From NCBI GenBank assembly GCA_030377945.1, contig JAUCGD010000149.1:1-7562 (forward strand): a stretch of 7,562 nucleotides of DNA. The letters run 5' to 3'. Both the position numbers and the translations under genes were made by a program. The notes beneath the pieces were generated by a model. It made no database searches. It saw only the letters and a list, made by a program, of their open reading frames with translations, and was not told the origin of the DNA. Shown here one piece after another: positions 7,022 to 7,562 of the stretch (its first letter is position 1; every line of letters starts with the position of its first letter). This stretch comes from Desulfobacterales bacterium HSG17 (lineage in GTDB: Bacteria > Desulfobacterota > Desulfobacteria > Desulfobacterales > Desulfococcaceae).

Positions 7022-7030
7022 ATAGGCTAT

Positions 7031-7438
7031 ATGTCGTATACAAATGAAAAATCTTTAAAAAAATCCATATCCGTTCAATTGATATTTCTATTGTTTTCTT
7101 CATGGAATAATGAAGACAGAACTGAACAAACGCTAAGAAGATTGGGAGAAATGCAGCTTTCCTATAACAAGGAGAGTTTTCTGAAAAGTGCGGAGCAGGG
7201 GAATATTGAAACCATTCGTTTATTCCTGAACACAGGGATGAACCCCAATGTAAAAAATAACCTGGGAGACACAGCTTTAATGCTTGCCTCAGCCAATGAC
7301 TTTTTGGAGATAGTAAAAGTCTTTATAGATGCAGGAGCAAAACTCAATACAAAAAGTACAGGAGGAATGACTGTTAACGCAGATTTTACAAAACCAGGTA
7401 TTAAAATAAGCCCCCTGCAAAACATTCTTCCTTTATAA
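7031..7438 (+). CDS. Short ankyrin-repeat protein
   Basis: This 135-residue protein contains about two ankyrin repeats, modules that bind other proteins. Repeat one lies near 48-77 (SFLKSAEQGNIETIRLFL, then GMNPNVKNN). Repeat two lies near 78-109, with the hallmark GDTALMLA followed by EIVKVFIDAGAKLN. A third unit seems to begin at GGMT (111) but decays into an unrelated tail ending ISPLQNILPL. The N-terminus has KK followed by a short hydrophobic run (about 13-22), too short for a firm membrane segment or signal peptide. The following stretch (about 34-47, LRRLGEMQLSYN) resembles the lead-in of other bacterial ankyrin proteins, from memory. With so few repeats it may be a truncated member of a larger family or a minimal adaptor. 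Partner and role are unknown. It is divergent from the MFS gene and has its own promoter-like element. Confidence 0.8.
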   Translation: MSYTNEKSLKKSISVQLIFLLFSSWNNEDRTEQTLRRLGEMQLSYNKESFLKSAEQGNIETIRLFLNTGMNPNVKNNLGDTALMLASANDFLEIVKVFIDAGAKLNTKSTGGMTVNADFTKPGIKISPLQNILPL

Positions 7439-7459
7439 TCAGCACCAAATCATAAATTC

Positions 7460-7534
7460 GTACAAACTTGTAGAGACAAGGCATGCCTTGTCTCTACATT
7501 AGTCATACACATAATCAACTGTGTACAAACTTGT
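7460..7534. repeat. 12-bp direct repeats (GTACAAACTTGT) flanking a palindrome
   Basis: GTACAAACTTGT occurs at 7460-7471 and again at 7523-7534, 63 bases apart. The first copy overlaps the left end of the palindrome by 3 bases; the second lies 24 bases past its right end. Each copy is itself nearly symmetrical (ACAA..TTGT). This may be a target duplication, a pair of binding sites or chance in A/T-rich DNA. Confidence 0.55.
7469..7498. repeat. Perfect 30-bp palindrome
   Basis: The half TGTAGAGACAAGGCA is followed directly by its exact reverse complement, with no loop, centred on GCATGC at 7483/7484. It lies 30 bases after the ankyrin stop codon. As RNA it could fold as a hairpin with the central bases as loop, ending in ACATT without a U-run. 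GTAGAGAC..GTCTCTAC palindromes of this kind recur between genes in cyanobacteria and other environmental bacteria (from memory), so it is best read as an interspersed repeat, possibly also serving as a weak terminator. Confidence 0.8.
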
Positions 7535-7562
7535 GAAACGGTGTACTAACAAAAAAGCTTGA

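Larger units (their letters stand above)
6683..7030. other. Divergent control region between the MFS and ankyrin genes (348 bases)
   Basis: No credible gene lies here; the stretch is A/T-rich. It contains, left to right: the MFS ribosome binding site, a short quasi-palindrome TTCAAA-CC-TTTGAA (6724-6737) at the predicted 5' end of the MFS message, a minus-strand sigma-54 promoter, an 8-bp-arm dyad, a plus-strand sigma-54-like element, and the ankyrin gene's ribosome binding site. A short minus-strand open stretch ending at 6712 lacks a usable start and is not called a gene. Confidence 0.6.

Noticed and set aside
7500..7562. Minus-strand frame open to the right edge, ending near 7501
   Set aside because: Only about 20 codons are visible, with no recognisable pattern; it overlaps repeated sequence.

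Overview
The window is about 40% G+C with long Lys- and Ile-rich reading frames. It carries typical Gram-negative envelope genes, two sites resembling sigma-54 promoters, and several different extragenic palindromes. This mix resembles a Desulfobacterota genome (Desulfobacterales type), but that is inferred from style and gene content; there is no rRNA or marker gene here to prove it. I found no tRNA, rRNA, CRISPR array or intact transposase.

Left part (1-205): a gene-free stretch made of stacked repeats. It holds a long imperfect inverted repeat, a GC-rich hairpin and a three-unit tandem repeat, ending at the ribosome binding site of the first gene. Next (206-4733) is a two-gene operon encoding a periplasmic adaptor (membrane fusion protein) and an RND inner-membrane efflux pump, overlapping by 8 bases. 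Together they would form a tripartite exporter, but no outer-membrane channel gene lies in the window.

Middle (4760-6682): two minus-strand genes converge on the RND operon. The first in transcription order is an OFA-type (oxalate/formate antiporter-like) MFS transporter. After 63 bases containing a stable UUCG-type hairpin comes a small membrane protein with two predicted membrane segments and a PH-like cytoplasmic domain. The RND gene and this small gene end only 26 bases apart, with no visible terminator.

Right part (6683-7562): a 348-base divergent control region separates the MFS gene from a short ankyrin-repeat gene. It contains a near-perfect sigma-54 (-24/-12) promoter facing the MFS gene, a second sigma-54-like element with one deviation facing the ankyrin gene, and an 8-bp-arm dyad between them, placed where an enhancer-binding activator could serve both. 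This is the most interesting unannotated signal in the window. The end holds a perfect 30-bp palindrome flanked by 12-bp direct repeats.

I see no convincing wholly new multi-gene system. The candidates for a second look are the sigma-54 divergent region and the unusually varied palindromic elements in the intergenic spaces.
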